Shown here: piece after piece, positions 51,556 through 61,555 of the stretch | Layout of the letters: every line of letters starts with the position of its first letter | Position numbering within the stretch: position 1 is the first letter of the stretch | NCBI GenBank assembly: GCA_050248955.1 | Contig: JBFWRK010000002.1 | Span: 310,001 to 374,000 of the forward strand | Length of the DNA stretch: 64,000 nt | Reading direction: 5' to 3' | Origin: JBFWRK01 sp050248955 | Lineage (GTDB): Bacteria; Actinomycetota; Acidimicrobiia; Acidimicrobiales; Ilumatobacteraceae | Notes under the pieces: model-generated | What the model was told of the DNA's origin: nothing | Databases searched by the model: none | What the model saw: the letters and a program-made list of their open reading frames with translations, nothing else | Made by a program: the position numbers and the translations under genes

Positions 51556-52973
51556 CCGTCGCTCGCCAACCGTTCCGAGGCGCCCTGGAGACGCCTGAGC
51601 ACCTCGGCGCGGCCGAGCAGCTCGAGCGCCTCGAACAGCGGCGGTCCGACCGAGCGACCGGTGACGGCGACGCGCACGGGTGCCTGTGCCTTGCCGAGCT
51701 TCAGCTCGAAGCGCTCACCGACACGCTCGAGCGCCGACTTGAGCGATTCGGCGTCCCAGGCCGCGGACTCGTAGGCCGCGATCACCTCGGTGAGCAACGC
51801 CGGCGCCGTTGGCGTCATCGCCTTGCTCCAGCTCGCGCCGTCGATCTCCGGCTCGGGGAGGAAGAGGAAGTCGACGAGGGGCGGTGCCTCGGACAGCGTG
51901 ACGACACGGGTCTGCACGAGCGGCGCCATCGCCGCGAAGACGGCGTCGTCCCACGACGCCTCGGGATGCTCGACGCGCCAGGCAGCCAACCAGGGCTCGC
52001 AGGCGGCGACGAACTCGTCGACCGGCATCGCCCGGAGGTACTCGCCGTTGAACGCGGCGAGCTTCTTGAGATCGAAGAACGCCGGTGATCTGTTCACGTC
52101 CTCGAGACGGAACGTGTCGACGATGTGCTCCCACGGCACGATCTCCTGATCGCCCGCCGGCGCCCAACCGAGCGTCATCAGGTAGTTCCGCATCGCCGGC
52201 ATGACGTAGCCCTCGTCGCGGTACTGCTCGAGCGCCACCTTGTCGCGCCGCTTCGAGAGCTTCTTGCGCTGCGCGTTCACGAGCACCGGCACGTGCGCCC
52301 AGACCGGCGGCTCGGGCGCGCCGAGCGCTGCCCACAGCATCTGCTGCTTCGGCGCGTTCGGCAGGTGCTCCTCCGCACGGATCACGTGCGACACCCGTTG
52401 CGCCATGTCGTCGACGACGTTGGCGAGGAGGAACATCGGCGAGCCGTTGCTGCGCAGCAGCACGAAGTCCTCGATGGTGTCGTTGGCGAACTCGACGCGG
52501 CCACGCACGAGGTCGTCGACGACGGTGTCACCGTCGGGCACGCGGAAGCGCAGCACGTGGCCGGGACCGGCCTGGAGCCCACGGTCGCGCGAGTAGCCGT
52601 CGTAGCCGGGCTTGCCCCGCTCCTTCGCCCGCTGGTCGATCTGCTCGGACGTGAGATCGCAGTAGTAGGCGAACCCGCCGGCGAGCAGACGCTCGGCGGC
52701 CTCGACGTGGGCGTCTCGGCGCTGCGACTGGAAGTACGGACCCTCGAACGCCGGGTCGTCGGCGCCGATGCCGAGCCATGCCAGTGCATCGATGATCCCC
52801 TGCGTCCACTCCGGCCGGTTGCGCTCGGTGTCGGTGTCCTCGATGCGCAGCACGAACGTGCCGCCCAATCGCTTCGCGAGCACCCAGTTGTAGAGCGCGG
52901 TGCGGGCTCCGCCCACGTGGAAGAACCCGGTCGGTGACGGCGCGAAGCGGAGACGTAGCGGGCGATCCGTCAT
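51552..52973 (-). CDS. gltX: Glutamyl-tRNA synthetase
   Basis: 473 residues. The HIGH-type motif is FAPSPTGFFHVGGARTALYN and the KMSKS motif KLSKRRDKVALEQY; the anticodon-binding helical domain takes the last 170 residues. It charges tRNA-Glu with glutamate. In most actinobacteria, which lack GlnRS, it also mischarges tRNA-Gln for the GatCAB amidotransferase; that is general knowledge, not seen here. Both tRNA-Glu and tRNA-Gln genes lie within 2 kb on the same strand. Confidence 0.96.
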   Translation of the reverse strand: MTDRPLRLRFAPSPTGFFHVGGARTALYNWVLAKRLGGTFVLRIEDTDTERNRPEWTQGIIDALAWLGIGADDPAFEGPYFQSQRRDAHVEAAERLLAGGFAYYCDLTSEQIDQRAKERGKPGYDGYSRDRGLQAGPGHVLRFRVPDGDTVVDDLVRGRVEFANDTIEDFVLLRSNGSPMFLLANVVDDMAQRVSHVIRAEEHLPNAPKQQMLWAALGAPEPPVWAHVPVLVNAQRKKLSKRRDKVALEQYRDEGYVMPAMRNYLMTLGWAPAGDQEIVPWEHIVDTFRLEDVNRSPAFFDLKKLAAFNGEYLRAMPVDEFVAACEPWLAAWRVEHPEASWDDAVFAAMAPLVQTRVVTLSEAPPLVDFLFLPEPEIDGASWSKAMTPTAPALLTEVIAAYESAAWDAESLKSALERVGERFELKLGKAQAPVRVAVTGRSVGPPLFEALELLGRAEVLRRLQGASERLASDG

Positions 52974-53001
52974 GGTGGCGCGAGGCTACCGGCGGCAGCG
53001 C

Positions 53002-56000
53002 TCACGCACCCGGCGCTGTCGACAGCACGAGGTTGCGCAGCTGTCGCAGTGCCACCGAGAGCGTCGTCAGGTCGAGCGTGCCGCCGCGACGGATCTCGGC
53101 GAAGACCTCGCGCGCCCGCCCGATCGCGTGCTCGTTGATGTGCGCCCACTGCACCGCCGAGCCGCCATGTGCGAGCACGTCGCCGGCGAGGTCGGCGAGT
53201 GCGGACAGCAGGTCGTCGCGCACAGCAGCGCGAGCATGCGTCTGCCACCGGTCGACGCGGGGCAACATGCCGATCGCGTTCCACAACCACGTGACGCGGA
53301 GATGCTCGAACAGGTCCCAGTAGGCGGAGGCCGCTTCCTCGGCGGAGCAGCCGTGCTTCTCCGACAGCTCGAGCAGATCGAACGAGGTGTGCATCAGCGG
53401 CCAGATCGCCGAGCGCTCGGCGAGGTCCGCCGGGACGCCGGCGACGATCCGTTCCGCAGCGAGCGCCGTCGTCTGCTCGGCGAGTGGGCCGCGCACGAGC
53501 GGCGTGAGGCGATCGAAGAGGAGCTCGACACCGGGGCGGAACGCGCTCACGGTCTCGCGGAGCGGCAGCGGCGGCCGCCGGTGACGGAGCAACCATATGA
53601 CGCCGCGCTCGACCATGCGCCGCAGATCGAGCGACAGCCCGAGTTGCGTCGACAACCCGATGGAGCCACCGATCGACTCGATCTCTTCCCACAGCTCAGC
53701 GAAGCCGAAGATGTCCCGAGCCGCGATCCAGGCGCGGAGCACGTCAGCCGTCACCGCGCCGGTTTCCTCCGTCATGCGGTGGTCGAAGCTGATGCCGGAG
53801 AGGTTGACCATCTGGTTCACGAGCTGGGTCACGATGATCTCGCGGCGCAGCCGGTGGTCGAGGATCTCACCCGCGAAACGCTCACGAATCGCTCGCGGGA
53901 AGTAGCGCACGAGCTCCGGCTCGAGGTAGCTGTCGTCGGCGAGCGTCGTCATCGAGACGTCCGCGATGTCGGCCATCTTCGTGTACGCCAGCAACACGGC
54001 GAACTCGGGCGTCGTCAACCCGCCGCCGGCCGCGGCGCGATCGGCGAGCTGCTTCTCGTTCGGGATGAACTCGAGCTCGCGGTTGAGCCAGCCCTCGCGC
54101 TCGAGCTGCTGGATGTACCTCCCGTGGACGTTGACCATCGCCGCCGCCTGCACGCGGGCGATCGCGAGCGCCAGGGTCTGCGCCTCGTTGTCGGCGAGCA
54201 CGAGCTCGCCGACCTCGTCGGTCATCGAGGCCAGCAGCTCGTTGCGCTGCTTGACCGTCAGGTCGCCGCTCTCGACGAGCTGGTTGAGGAGGATCTTGAT
54301 GTTGACCTCGTGGTCGGAGCAGTCGACCCCAGCGGAGTTGTCGATCGCGTCGGTGTTGATGAGACCGCCACGCAGTGCGTACTCCACCCGGCCCCGCTGC
54401 GTGAACCCGAGGTTGCCGCCCTCGCCGACCATCTTGCAGCGCAACTCGGCGCCGGCGACGCGCAGCGAGTCGTTCGCCCGGTCGCCCGCGTCGCCGTGGG
54501 TCTCGGTGGACGCCTTCACGTACGTGCCGATGCCACCGTTCCAGAGCAGGTCGACCGGTGATCGCAGGATCGCGCTCAACAGCTCGTTCGGCGCGAGTGC
54601 GACCGCATCGACGTCGAGCACGCGACGGACCTCGGGCGACAGCTCGATCACCTTCGCGGAGCGAGGGTAGACACCTCCGCCGTGCGAGATGACGAGCGGG
54701 TCGTAGTCGGCCCAGCTCGAACGGGGCAGCTCGAACAACCGCTTGCGTTCGGCGTACGAGCGGGCCGGGTCGGGGTCGGGATCGAGGAAGACGTGCCGAT
54801 GGTCGAACGCGGCAACCAGCTTGACGTGCGGGGAGCGCAACATGCCGTTGCCGAACACATCGCCGCTCATGTCACCGATGCCGACCACGGTCAGCTCGTC
54901 GTGGTCTGCGTCCTTGCCGAGCACTCGCGCGTGCCGGCGGACGCTCTCCCACGCGCCCCGCGCGGTGATGGCCATCGACTTGTGGTCGTAGCCGACGCTG
55001 CCACCGGACGCGAACGCGTCGCCGAGCCAGAAGCCGTAGGCCGCAGCGATCTCGTTCGCGACGTCGGAGAACGTCGCGGTGCCCTTGTCGGCGGCGACGA
55101 CGAGGTACGCATCGTCGCCGTCGTAGCGGACGGTGTTCGGCGGGGGGACGACGCCGCTGCCGACGATGTTGTCGGTGACGTCGAGCAACCCGGCGACGAA
55201 CATGCGGTAGCAGGCCACGACCTCCGCCCACAGCTCGTCGCCGCCGCGAGGCGGCTGCTTCACGACGAAGCCGCCCTTCGCCCCGACGGGGACGATGACC
55301 GAGTTCTTCACGGTCTGGGCCTTCATCAGCCCGAGGATCTCGGTGCGGAAGTCCTCCCGGCGATCGCTCCAGCGCAAACCCCCGCGGGCGATGCGGCCGC
55401 CACGGAGGTGCACACCCTCCACCCGTGGCGAGCACACGAAGATCTCGAACATCGGGCGCGGGAGCGGCAGGTCGGGGATCCGCGAGGGATCGAGCTTGAA
55501 CGCGATCACCGGGCGCAACGGCCCACCGTCGACGTCGCCGACCGGACGGTACGCGTTCGTCCGGGTGGTCGCGTCGATCAGGGCCAGGATGCCGCGCAGG
55601 ATGCGGTCGTCGTCGAGGCTCGGCACCGCGTCGAGTGCCTGCTCCAGCTCGACGTGTGCCGCTGTGGCACGGGCGTCTCGATCACCGTCGAGCCGGGGAT
55701 CGAACCGGATGCCGAACAGCTCGGCGAGCGCCTTCGTCGTCGAGGCGTGACGCACGAGCGTCGACTCGATCGTCGGTTGGCTGAACGGGAAGCCGGTCTG
55801 GCGGAGGTACTTCACGTAGGCGCGGATCACCGTGACCTGGCGCCCGGTCATCCCGCCCACGAGGACGAGACGGTTCAACCCGTCGTTCTCGGTCTCGCCG
55901 CGGAAGAGGTCGGCGAAGCTCGCCTGGAACTCGGCTCGCCGCGCTTCGTCGACCTCGACGCCATCGGGCACCCGGATGCCGATGTCGTACACCCACGCCG

Positions 56001-57771
56001 TGTGCGTCGAGGTCGGGCGGAACTCGAACGGGCGCTCGTCGACGACCGCAACACCGAGGTTCTCGAGCAGCGGGAGCACCGCTGACAGCGTGATCGGTTC
56101 ACCGCGGCGGTAGAGCTTGAAGCGCAGGTCGTTGGCGTCGTCGTCGAGACGATGCTGCAGCGCCGTGGCGAGCGGACTGTCGGGCCCCAGCGCGAGCAGC
56201 CGCCGGAGGTCGGCCACCGCGGCACGAGGGTCGGTCGTGGCCTGGTACTCCACGGGGATCTCGTCATCGATCCGAGCGGCGATCTCCCTGGCACCCTGCT
56301 CGCCCAGCGCGAGCACGAGCTCGGCGTGCAGCCGCTCCGCCCAACTGGTCGTGAACGCATCGATGCGGGCTTCGAGCTCGGCGAGGTGCGGCACGGTGCG
56401 CGTGCCGGGCGAACGCCGCACGACCACGTGCACGCGGGCGAGCGCACTCGCGCCGACGCTCGTGTCGTGTTCGGCCTCGCTGCCGTCGAACGCCGCCTTC
56501 ACCATCCTCGCGATCGCATCGGCGACGTCCGTCGTGAAGCGGCTGCGAGGGAGGTAGACGAGGCACGAGACGTAGCGGTCGCCGGGCTCGGACAGCGAGA
56601 AGATGCGGACGCGCTGGCGCTCCTGCAGCCCGATGATGCCGAGCGCGAGGTGGTACAGCTCGTCGGCACCGGTCTCGAACAGCTCGTCGCGCGGGAACGC
56701 CTCGAGCACGGCGCGCAGCTCGCGCCCGGAGTGCGCGTCGGCCATGAACCCCGACCGTTCGAGCACCTCGGCGGCGCGCTCACGGAGCACGGGCGTGTCG
56801 AGCACGCTCTCGCGATAGGCGGAGGCAGCGAACAGTCCGATGATCCGGTCCTCGCCGACGATCGTGCCCGTCTCGTCGAAGCGGCGCACGGCGATGCACG
56901 TGAACCGAGCTGCGCGGTGGACCGAGCTCCGTGCGTCGGCGCGGCTGATCGCGAGCAGCCGCCGCTGCAGCGTCATCGGCGGATCGGCGTGGTGCGACCT
57001 CGTCAGCAGGCCGAGACCGGATCCCTCCTCGAGCTGGAGGTCGCCCTTCGCGTCGACGCGATACGACGCCATCCCGAGCAGGACGAAGCGCCCGTCGATC
57101 AGCCACCGCAGGAACGCGGCGGTCACCGGGATCTCGGCGGCGATCCTCGGATCGGTGCTCTCACGCTGCTCGACATCGCTCGCCAGCACGAGCGTGCGCT
57201 CCGCCATCTCCGCCCAGTCGCTCACGGCCTGATCGACGTCGGCGAGGACCGAGGCGAGCTCGCTCTCGATCGCGTGGCAGGTGAGCGCGTCGCACCGATC
57301 GATCTCGACGAGCGTCCACGCCTCGATCTCGCCGCCCTCGTCGGGGAGCGACAGCACCTTCCCGTCGTCCCCGCGCTCGACGCGGATCATCGGGTGGATC
57401 ATCAGATGGATGCCGAGGTCGTGCCGGTTCAGCACGAGCCGGACCGAGTCGACGAGGAACGGCGCGTCGTCGGTGACGATCATCACGACGGTGTGCGGCG
57501 AGCGCCAACCGGCGGTGTCCATGTCCGGGTTGACGAGCGCCACCTTCGCCGCGCCGGCCTTGCGCTCGAAGCCGAGGTTCCAGTGGCTGAGCACGGCCCC
57601 GTACAGGTCGTCGATGGCCCGGTTCTCCAGATCGGCGACGTCGGTGTCGTGCAGGTAACACCGGGCGAAGCGGGCGATCAGCTCAGCGTGTTCGGGAGTC
57701 GATCGCTGTGCTGCGAGGGCCGCGATGCGATCGATCGCGCCGACGGCCCGCTCGTCACCGTTCAGTTGCAT
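53002..57771 (-). CDS. gdh: NAD-specific glutamate dehydrogenase, 180-kDa class
   Basis: 1589 residues from ATG at 57771, the size of the large NAD-GDH of Streptomyces and Mycobacterium (Rv2476c type). It deaminates glutamate to 2-oxoglutarate. A long regulatory N-terminal part (to about 700) with ACT-like segments (HTVVMIVTDDAPFLVDSVRL) precedes the catalytic domain: VEGVHLRGGRIARGGLRWSD, KNSVIVPVGAKGGFVVKQPP with the catalytic Lys, then VVGIGDMSGDVFGNGML and LDPDPDPARSYAERKRLF. The C-terminal helical part is family-specific. It starts 174 bases from a divergent aminotransferase. Confidence 0.95.
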   Translation of the reverse strand: MQLNGDERAVGAIDRIAALAAQRSTPEHAELIARFARCYLHDTDVADLENRAIDDLYGAVLSHWNLGFERKAGAAKVALVNPDMDTAGWRSPHTVVMIVTDDAPFLVDSVRLVLNRHDLGIHLMIHPMIRVERGDDGKVLSLPDEGGEIEAWTLVEIDRCDALTCHAIESELASVLADVDQAVSDWAEMAERTLVLASDVEQRESTDPRIAAEIPVTAAFLRWLIDGRFVLLGMASYRVDAKGDLQLEEGSGLGLLTRSHHADPPMTLQRRLLAISRADARSSVHRAARFTCIAVRRFDETGTIVGEDRIIGLFAASAYRESVLDTPVLRERAAEVLERSGFMADAHSGRELRAVLEAFPRDELFETGADELYHLALGIIGLQERQRVRIFSLSEPGDRYVSCLVYLPRSRFTTDVADAIARMVKAAFDGSEAEHDTSVGASALARVHVVVRRSPGTRTVPHLAELEARIDAFTTSWAERLHAELVLALGEQGAREIAARIDDEIPVEYQATTDPRAAVADLRRLLALGPDSPLATALQHRLDDDANDLRFKLYRRGEPITLSAVLPLLENLGVAVVDERPFEFRPTSTHTAWVYDIGIRVPDGVEVDEARRAEFQASFADLFRGETENDGLNRLVLVGGMTGRQVTVIRAYVKYLRQTGFPFSQPTIESTLVRHASTTKALAELFGIRFDPRLDGDRDARATAAHVELEQALDAVPSLDDDRILRGILALIDATTRTNAYRPVGDVDGGPLRPVIAFKLDPSRIPDLPLPRPMFEIFVCSPRVEGVHLRGGRIARGGLRWSDRREDFRTEILGLMKAQTVKNSVIVPVGAKGGFVVKQPPRGGDELWAEVVACYRMFVAGLLDVTDNIVGSGVVPPPNTVRYDGDDAYLVVAADKGTATFSDVANEIAAAYGFWLGDAFASGGSVGYDHKSMAITARGAWESVRRHARVLGKDADHDELTVVGIGDMSGDVFGNGMLRSPHVKLVAAFDHRHVFLDPDPDPARSYAERKRLFELPRSSWADYDPLVISHGGGVYPRSAKVIELSPEVRRVLDVDAVALAPNELLSAILRSPVDLLWNGGIGTYVKASTETHGDAGDRANDSLRVAGAELRCKMVGEGGNLGFTQRGRVEYALRGGLINTDAIDNSAGVDCSDHEVNIKILLNQLVESGDLTVKQRNELLASMTDEVGELVLADNEAQTLALAIARVQAAAMVNVHGRYIQQLEREGWLNRELEFIPNEKQLADRAAAGGGLTTPEFAVLLAYTKMADIADVSMTTLADDSYLEPELVRYFPRAIRERFAGEILDHRLRREIIVTQLVNQMVNLSGISFDHRMTEETGAVTADVLRAWIAARDIFGFAELWEEIESIGGSIGLSTQLGLSLDLRRMVERGVIWLLRHRRPPLPLRETVSAFRPGVELLFDRLTPLVRGPLAEQTTALAAERIVAGVPADLAERSAIWPLMHTSFDLLELSEKHGCSAEEAASAYWDLFEHLRVTWLWNAIGMLPRVDRWQTHARAAVRDDLLSALADLAGDVLAHGGSAVQWAHINEHAIGRAREVFAEIRRGGTLDLTTLSVALRQLRNLVLSTAPGA

Positions 57772-57945
57772 TAGTCATCACCCCGCTCCTCCGGCGCCGT
57801 TGACGGAGGCTCGATTCGGACGGCGGAACACTAGTTGTGGTCGCAGCGGCGGCCGGGTCGCGGACCCGGAATCGCGCCGAAGGATGTTGTGCTGATACAA
57901 AGACCCCTCTGTACCGCGGCACCGGGAACAATTTAGTCTGGCAGC
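57772..57945. promoter_or_regulatory. Divergent promoter region, gdh and class III aminotransferase
   Basis: The 174 bases hold a GC-rich hairpin ccgggtc-gcg-gacccgg (57853-57869) and an AT-richer half (57885-57940) with ttgt-gctgat-acaa as an inverted repeat and aacaatttagtct just before the aminotransferase ATG. I could not assign -10/-35 boxes with confidence. Confidence 0.35.
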
Positions 57946-59298
57946 ATGACCGCCCTCGACACCGCTCAGAGCACCGCGTTGACGAACGACCGTGCGCACG
58001 TCTTCCACTCCTGGTCAGCGCAGGGAGCGCTGGCGCCGGTCGTGGTCGCCGGGGCCGAGGGCAGCTGGTTCTGGGACGACGACGGTCGCCGATACCTCGA
58101 CTTCTCGTCCCAGCTGATGAACGTGAACATCGGCCACCAGCACCCGAAGCTGGTCGCCGCGATCCAGGAGGCGGCCGGCCGCCTGTGCACCATCGCGCCG
58201 TTCCATGCGAACGCATCGCGCAGTGAGGCGGCGCGGCTGATCACCGAGCTCGCTCCCGGCGATCTCGACATGGTGTTCTTCACGAACGGCGGCGCCGAGG
58301 CGACCGAGAACGCGATCCGTCTCGCCCGTCTGCACACCGGGCGGCACAAGGTCCTCACGATGTATCGCAGCTACCACGGCGCGACCGGCGGTGCGATCCA
58401 GATGACCGGCGACCCCCGGCGCTGGCCGAGCGAGCCGGGCCTGCCCGGCATCGTGAAGTTCTGGGGGCCGTACCTCTACCGCTCGGAGTTCCACGCCACG
58501 ACCGAGGCCGAGGAGTGCGAGCGGGCGCTCCAGCACCTCGAACACGTCGTCACGATGGAAGGCCCGGCGAACGTCGCCGCGGTCGTCCTCGAACCCGTCG
58601 TCGGGACGAACGGCATCCTCGTGCCGCCGGACGGCTATCTCGCCGGCGTCCGCGAGCTCTGCGACCGGCACGGGATCATGATGATCGCCGATGAGGTCAT
58701 GGCCGGGTTCGGGCGGTGCGGCGAGTGGTTCTCGGTGAACCGCTGGAACGTCACGCCCGACCTCATCTGCTTCGCGAAGGGCGTGAACTCCGGGTACGTC
58801 CCGCTCGGCGGCGTGATCATCAGCCGGCCGATCGCCGACACGTTCAAGGAACGAGTCTACCCGGGCGGCCTCACGTACTCCGGCCACCCGCTCGCCTGCG
58901 CGTCGGCCGTCGCATCGATCAACATCTTCAAGGAGGAGGGCCTCGTCGAGAACGCCCGCCGGCTCGGCGACGAGGTGTTCGGCCCCGAGCTGAGGGCGAT
59001 GCAGGAACGTCACCCGTCGATCGGCGAGGTCCGCGGGCTCGGCGTGTTCTGGGCGATCGAGCTGGTCAAGGATCGCGCCACGCGCGAGATGTTCGTACCG
59101 TTCAACGCGTCCGGTCCGGCGGCAGCGCCGATGACTGCGATCGTGAGCGCCTGCAAGGCCGAGGGTGTCTGGCCGTTCGCCCACTTCAACCGGTTGCACG
59201 TCACGCCGCCGTGCAACATCAGCGACGACGAGGCCCGCCAGGGCCTGGCCGTGATCGACCAGGCGCTCGAGCTCGCCGACCGTCGTTACACCGGCTGA
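57946..59298 (+). CDS. Class III PLP aminotransferase
   Basis: 450 residues. Fold-type I subgroup II markers are present: FFTNGGAEATENAIRLARLH, MYRSYHGATGGAIQMTG, IMMIADEVMAGFGRCGEWF with the Asp, and LICFAKGVNSGYVPLGGVII with the Schiff-base Lys. It is nearest the omega-amino-acid:pyruvate or taurine:pyruvate type. beta-Alanine or a related omega-amino acid is a good candidate substrate, because the convergent genes encode an amidase and importer of the kind used in pyrimidine breakdown. The last 13 bases overlap the EamA gene. Confidence 0.88.
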   Translation: MTALDTAQSTALTNDRAHVFHSWSAQGALAPVVVAGAEGSWFWDDDGRRYLDFSSQLMNVNIGHQHPKLVAAIQEAAGRLCTIAPFHANASRSEAARLITELAPGDLDMVFFTNGGAEATENAIRLARLHTGRHKVLTMYRSYHGATGGAIQMTGDPRRWPSEPGLPGIVKFWGPYLYRSEFHATTEAEECERALQHLEHVVTMEGPANVAAVVLEPVVGTNGILVPPDGYLAGVRELCDRHGIMMIADEVMAGFGRCGEWFSVNRWNVTPDLICFAKGVNSGYVPLGGVIISRPIADTFKERVYPGGLTYSGHPLACASAVASINIFKEEGLVENARRLGDEVFGPELRAMQERHPSIGEVRGLGVFWAIELVKDRATREMFVPFNASGPAAAPMTAIVSACKAEGVWPFAHFNRLHVTPPCNISDDEARQGLAVIDQALELADRRYTG

Positions 59299-60182
59299 CC
59301 GGTCGCCGGCCGCATCGTCAGCGCGACGCCGGCCAACGCGACCGCGAGGCCGACCACAGCGAGCACGCCGAGCCGTTCGCCGAAAAGCACGGCGCCTTCC
59401 ACGGTCGACAGTGCCGGCGTCAAGAAGAAGAGGCTGCTGACACGCGCCGCGGCGTGATGGTTCAGCATCCACAGCATCACGAGCACGGCGACGATCGAGA
59501 GCACGAACACGCCCCACGCGAAGGCGAGCACGAGCCGCCCCGTGACGTGCAGCTCGAACCCCTCCCCCGCCGCAGCGATCCCGAAGAGCACTGCCGACGC
59601 CGCGTACTGCACCACCGTGCCCCACAGCAGCGGCACGGTCGCCCCGCGAGCGCGCTGCGCGAGCGTGCCGGCGGAGATGCCGAGGACCGAGATCGCCATC
59701 GCCAGCAGCGCTGTCCCCGGCACTTCGCCGACGCCTGCCTCCATCCGCTCGACGACGACGAGGGCGACGCCGGTGAAGCCGAAGACGACGCCGATCCAGT
59801 GGATCCGGAGCAACCGCTCGCCGAGCAGCACGCGGCCGGCCAACGCCGTGACCACCGGATGCAGACCGGCGATCAGCGCGCTCAACCCCGTCGGCAGGCC
59901 GAGGTCGATCGCCACGAAGACCCCGCCGAGGTAGACGACGTGCAGGCCGACCGCCGTGCCTGCGGACCACACCACGCCTTTCCGGTCGGGCCGCGGTGAG
60001 CGGACAACGCCGGCGATCGCGGCGAGCACTGCCGAAGCGACCGCCATCCTGATCGCGAGGAACGTGAACGGCCCGGCGTCCTCCGTGACGTACCGCGCGA
60101 CGACGAACCCGGTCGACCAGGTGAGCACGAAGCCTGCCGGCGCGAGCGCGACGGCACGCGAGCGGAAGGACCGCGGTGACAC
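59286..60182 (-). CDS. EamA/DMT-family membrane transporter
   Basis: 298 residues with about ten membrane helices in two repeats (ALAPAGFVLTWSTGFVVARY at the start, then LLAMAISVLGISAGTLAQRA near the middle). It is unlike the DMT protein at 20.4-21.2 kb in sequence detail, so not a recent copy. It follows the M20 amidase with no spacer (one base after its stop), so it is likely to export the product or a by-product of that enzyme. Confidence 0.87.
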   Translation of the reverse strand: MSPRSFRSRAVALAPAGFVLTWSTGFVVARYVTEDAGPFTFLAIRMAVASAVLAAIAGVVRSPRPDRKGVVWSAGTAVGLHVVYLGGVFVAIDLGLPTGLSALIAGLHPVVTALAGRVLLGERLLRIHWIGVVFGFTGVALVVVERMEAGVGEVPGTALLAMAISVLGISAGTLAQRARGATVPLLWGTVVQYAASAVLFGIAAAGEGFELHVTGRLVLAFAWGVFVLSIVAVLVMLWMLNHHAAARVSSLFFLTPALSTVEGAVLFGERLGVLAVVGLAVALAGVALTMRPATGQPV

Positions 60183-61412
60183 TCAGCCGGCGATCTGCGC
60201 CATCGACCGCCGCACCGTGCGGTCGAAGGCGTCCACCGCCATCCGCAGGTGGTCGTGGGGTGTGTCCTCTTCCTTCGTGTGCGACAGACCGTTCGTCGAC
60301 GAGCTGAAGATCATCACGGTCGGCACCACTCGGGCCATCTCCGACGCGTCGTGCAAGGCGCCCGAAGGCAGCTCCACGTCGTGGCCCTCCACCTCGCGCA
60401 CCGAGGCTCGAGCGGCGTCGAGCAGGGCAGGGTCGAACGGCATGGGCGGAATCCGGAAGATGTGCTCCCAGGCGACCGAGCAACCCTCGGTCTCGGCGGC
60501 GCGGCCAGCCGCATCCTTGGCCTCGGCGAACATCGCCGCGAGCTCGCCGGCGTCGATGTGGCGCATGTCCATCGTGATCCGGGTCTCGCCGGCCACGGCG
60601 GTCACCACGCCGGGCCAGCACTGCACGAAGCCGACGGTGGCGACGCCGACGTGGCGTGCCGCGATCTCGGCGAGCTCGATCGCGAAGCGCCCCGCAGCAC
60701 GGAACGAGTCGCGGCGCATCTCCATCGGCATCGTGCCGGCGTGTGCTGCCTGGCCCGTGAAGATCAGCCGCTCCCGCTCGATGCCGACCGTGCCGGTGAC
60801 CGTGGCGATGCCGCGACCGAGATGTTCGAGGACGGGTCCCTGCTCGATGTGCACCTCGACGTACGCCCTCACGTGTTCGAGGCGGCGACGGCAGCCGTCG
60901 AGGTCGTCGAGGTCGACACCGTGCTCGGCGACGACGTCGGCGAGGCGGTTGCCCTCCTTGTCGGAGAGATCCCGCACGATGTCGACGTCGAGCGTGCCCG
61001 CGACCGCGGCGGAGCCGAAGAGGCTCCGGCTGAACCGGGCGCCCTCCTCGTCCGCCCAATCAACGAGCGCGATCGTGCACGGTGGCGTGCCTTCGGCGGC
61101 GAGCGACCGGACCAGCTCGAGACCGGCCATCACGCCCAGGGCCCCGTCGAGCCAACCGCCCTTCGGCACCGAGTCGAGGTGCGATCCGACGACGATCGTG
61201 TCGGGGCGCTCACCGCGCAGGTACACCCAGAGGTTGCCCGCCTCGTCCTGGTCCACCTCGACCGGCAGGGTCGCCAGCGACTCGCGCAACAGGTTGCGCG
61301 CCTCGACCCACTCCGGTGTCCACGCCAACCGGCGTGACCCCTCAGGCCCACCCGTCCGGGCCGCCAGCTCCTGCAGCGATGCAATGACGCGATCCGGCTC
61401 ATAGCTACTCAT
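60183..61412 (-). CDS. M20-family amidase/carbamoylase (hydantoinase-type)
   Basis: 409 residues from ATG at 61412, behind GGAGAA. Di-metal ligands follow the beta-ureidopropionase/allantoate amidohydrolase pattern: TIVVGSHLDSVPKGGWLDGA (His, Asp), DWADEEGARF (Glu-Glu), VEVHIEQGPVLEHLG (His) and SSTNGLSHTKEEDTPHD near the C-terminus. The central lid includes AAHAGTMPMEMRRDSF. It would hydrolyse an N-carbamoyl amino acid or allantoate. The preceding frame extension is antisense and unreal. It lies between the ABC importer and the EamA exporter. Confidence 0.88.
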   Translation of the reverse strand: MSSYEPDRVIASLQELAARTGGPEGSRRLAWTPEWVEARNLLRESLATLPVEVDQDEAGNLWVYLRGERPDTIVVGSHLDSVPKGGWLDGALGVMAGLELVRSLAAEGTPPCTIALVDWADEEGARFSRSLFGSAAVAGTLDVDIVRDLSDKEGNRLADVVAEHGVDLDDLDGCRRRLEHVRAYVEVHIEQGPVLEHLGRGIATVTGTVGIERERLIFTGQAAHAGTMPMEMRRDSFRAAGRFAIELAEIAARHVGVATVGFVQCWPGVVTAVAGETRITMDMRHIDAGELAAMFAEAKDAAGRAAETEGCSVAWEHIFRIPPMPFDPALLDAARASVREVEGHDVELPSGALHDASEMARVVPTVMIFSSSTNGLSHTKEEDTPHDHLRMAVDAFDRTVRRSMAQIAG

Positions 61413-61454
61413 ACGGTCGGTTCTCCAGTGACGTGACTCAGCGCGGACGTGAAA

Positions 61455-61486
61455 CGGGGTCGATCCGGCTATGCCGGTCGACCCCG
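61455..61486 (-). terminator. Stem-loop upstream of the M20 amidase
   Basis: cggggtcga and tcgaccccg form a 9-bp stem, with an inner ccgg/ccgg pairing. It lies 43 bases before the amidase start and after the stronger terminator below, so it may tune read-through from the transporter genes. Confidence 0.5.
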
Positions 61487-61519
61487 CAGCAGACGTGACC
61501 CCAACAGGTGGGGGGAGCT

Positions 61520-61548
61520 CGAGGGGGGAGGCGCTGCCTCCCCCCTCG
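61520..61548 (-). terminator. Strong stem-loop after the binding-protein gene
   Basis: cgaggggggaggc-gct-gcctcccccctcg has a perfect 13-bp stem and begins seven bases after the binding-protein stop. With no T run it may be a partial terminator that keeps transporter expression above that of the amidase. Confidence 0.7.
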
Positions 61549-61555
61549 AAGCGGA

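Noticed and set aside
58015..61059. Minus-strand open frame of about 1000 codons
   Set aside because: It covers parts of three clear genes on other frames and reads as arginine-rich low complexity.
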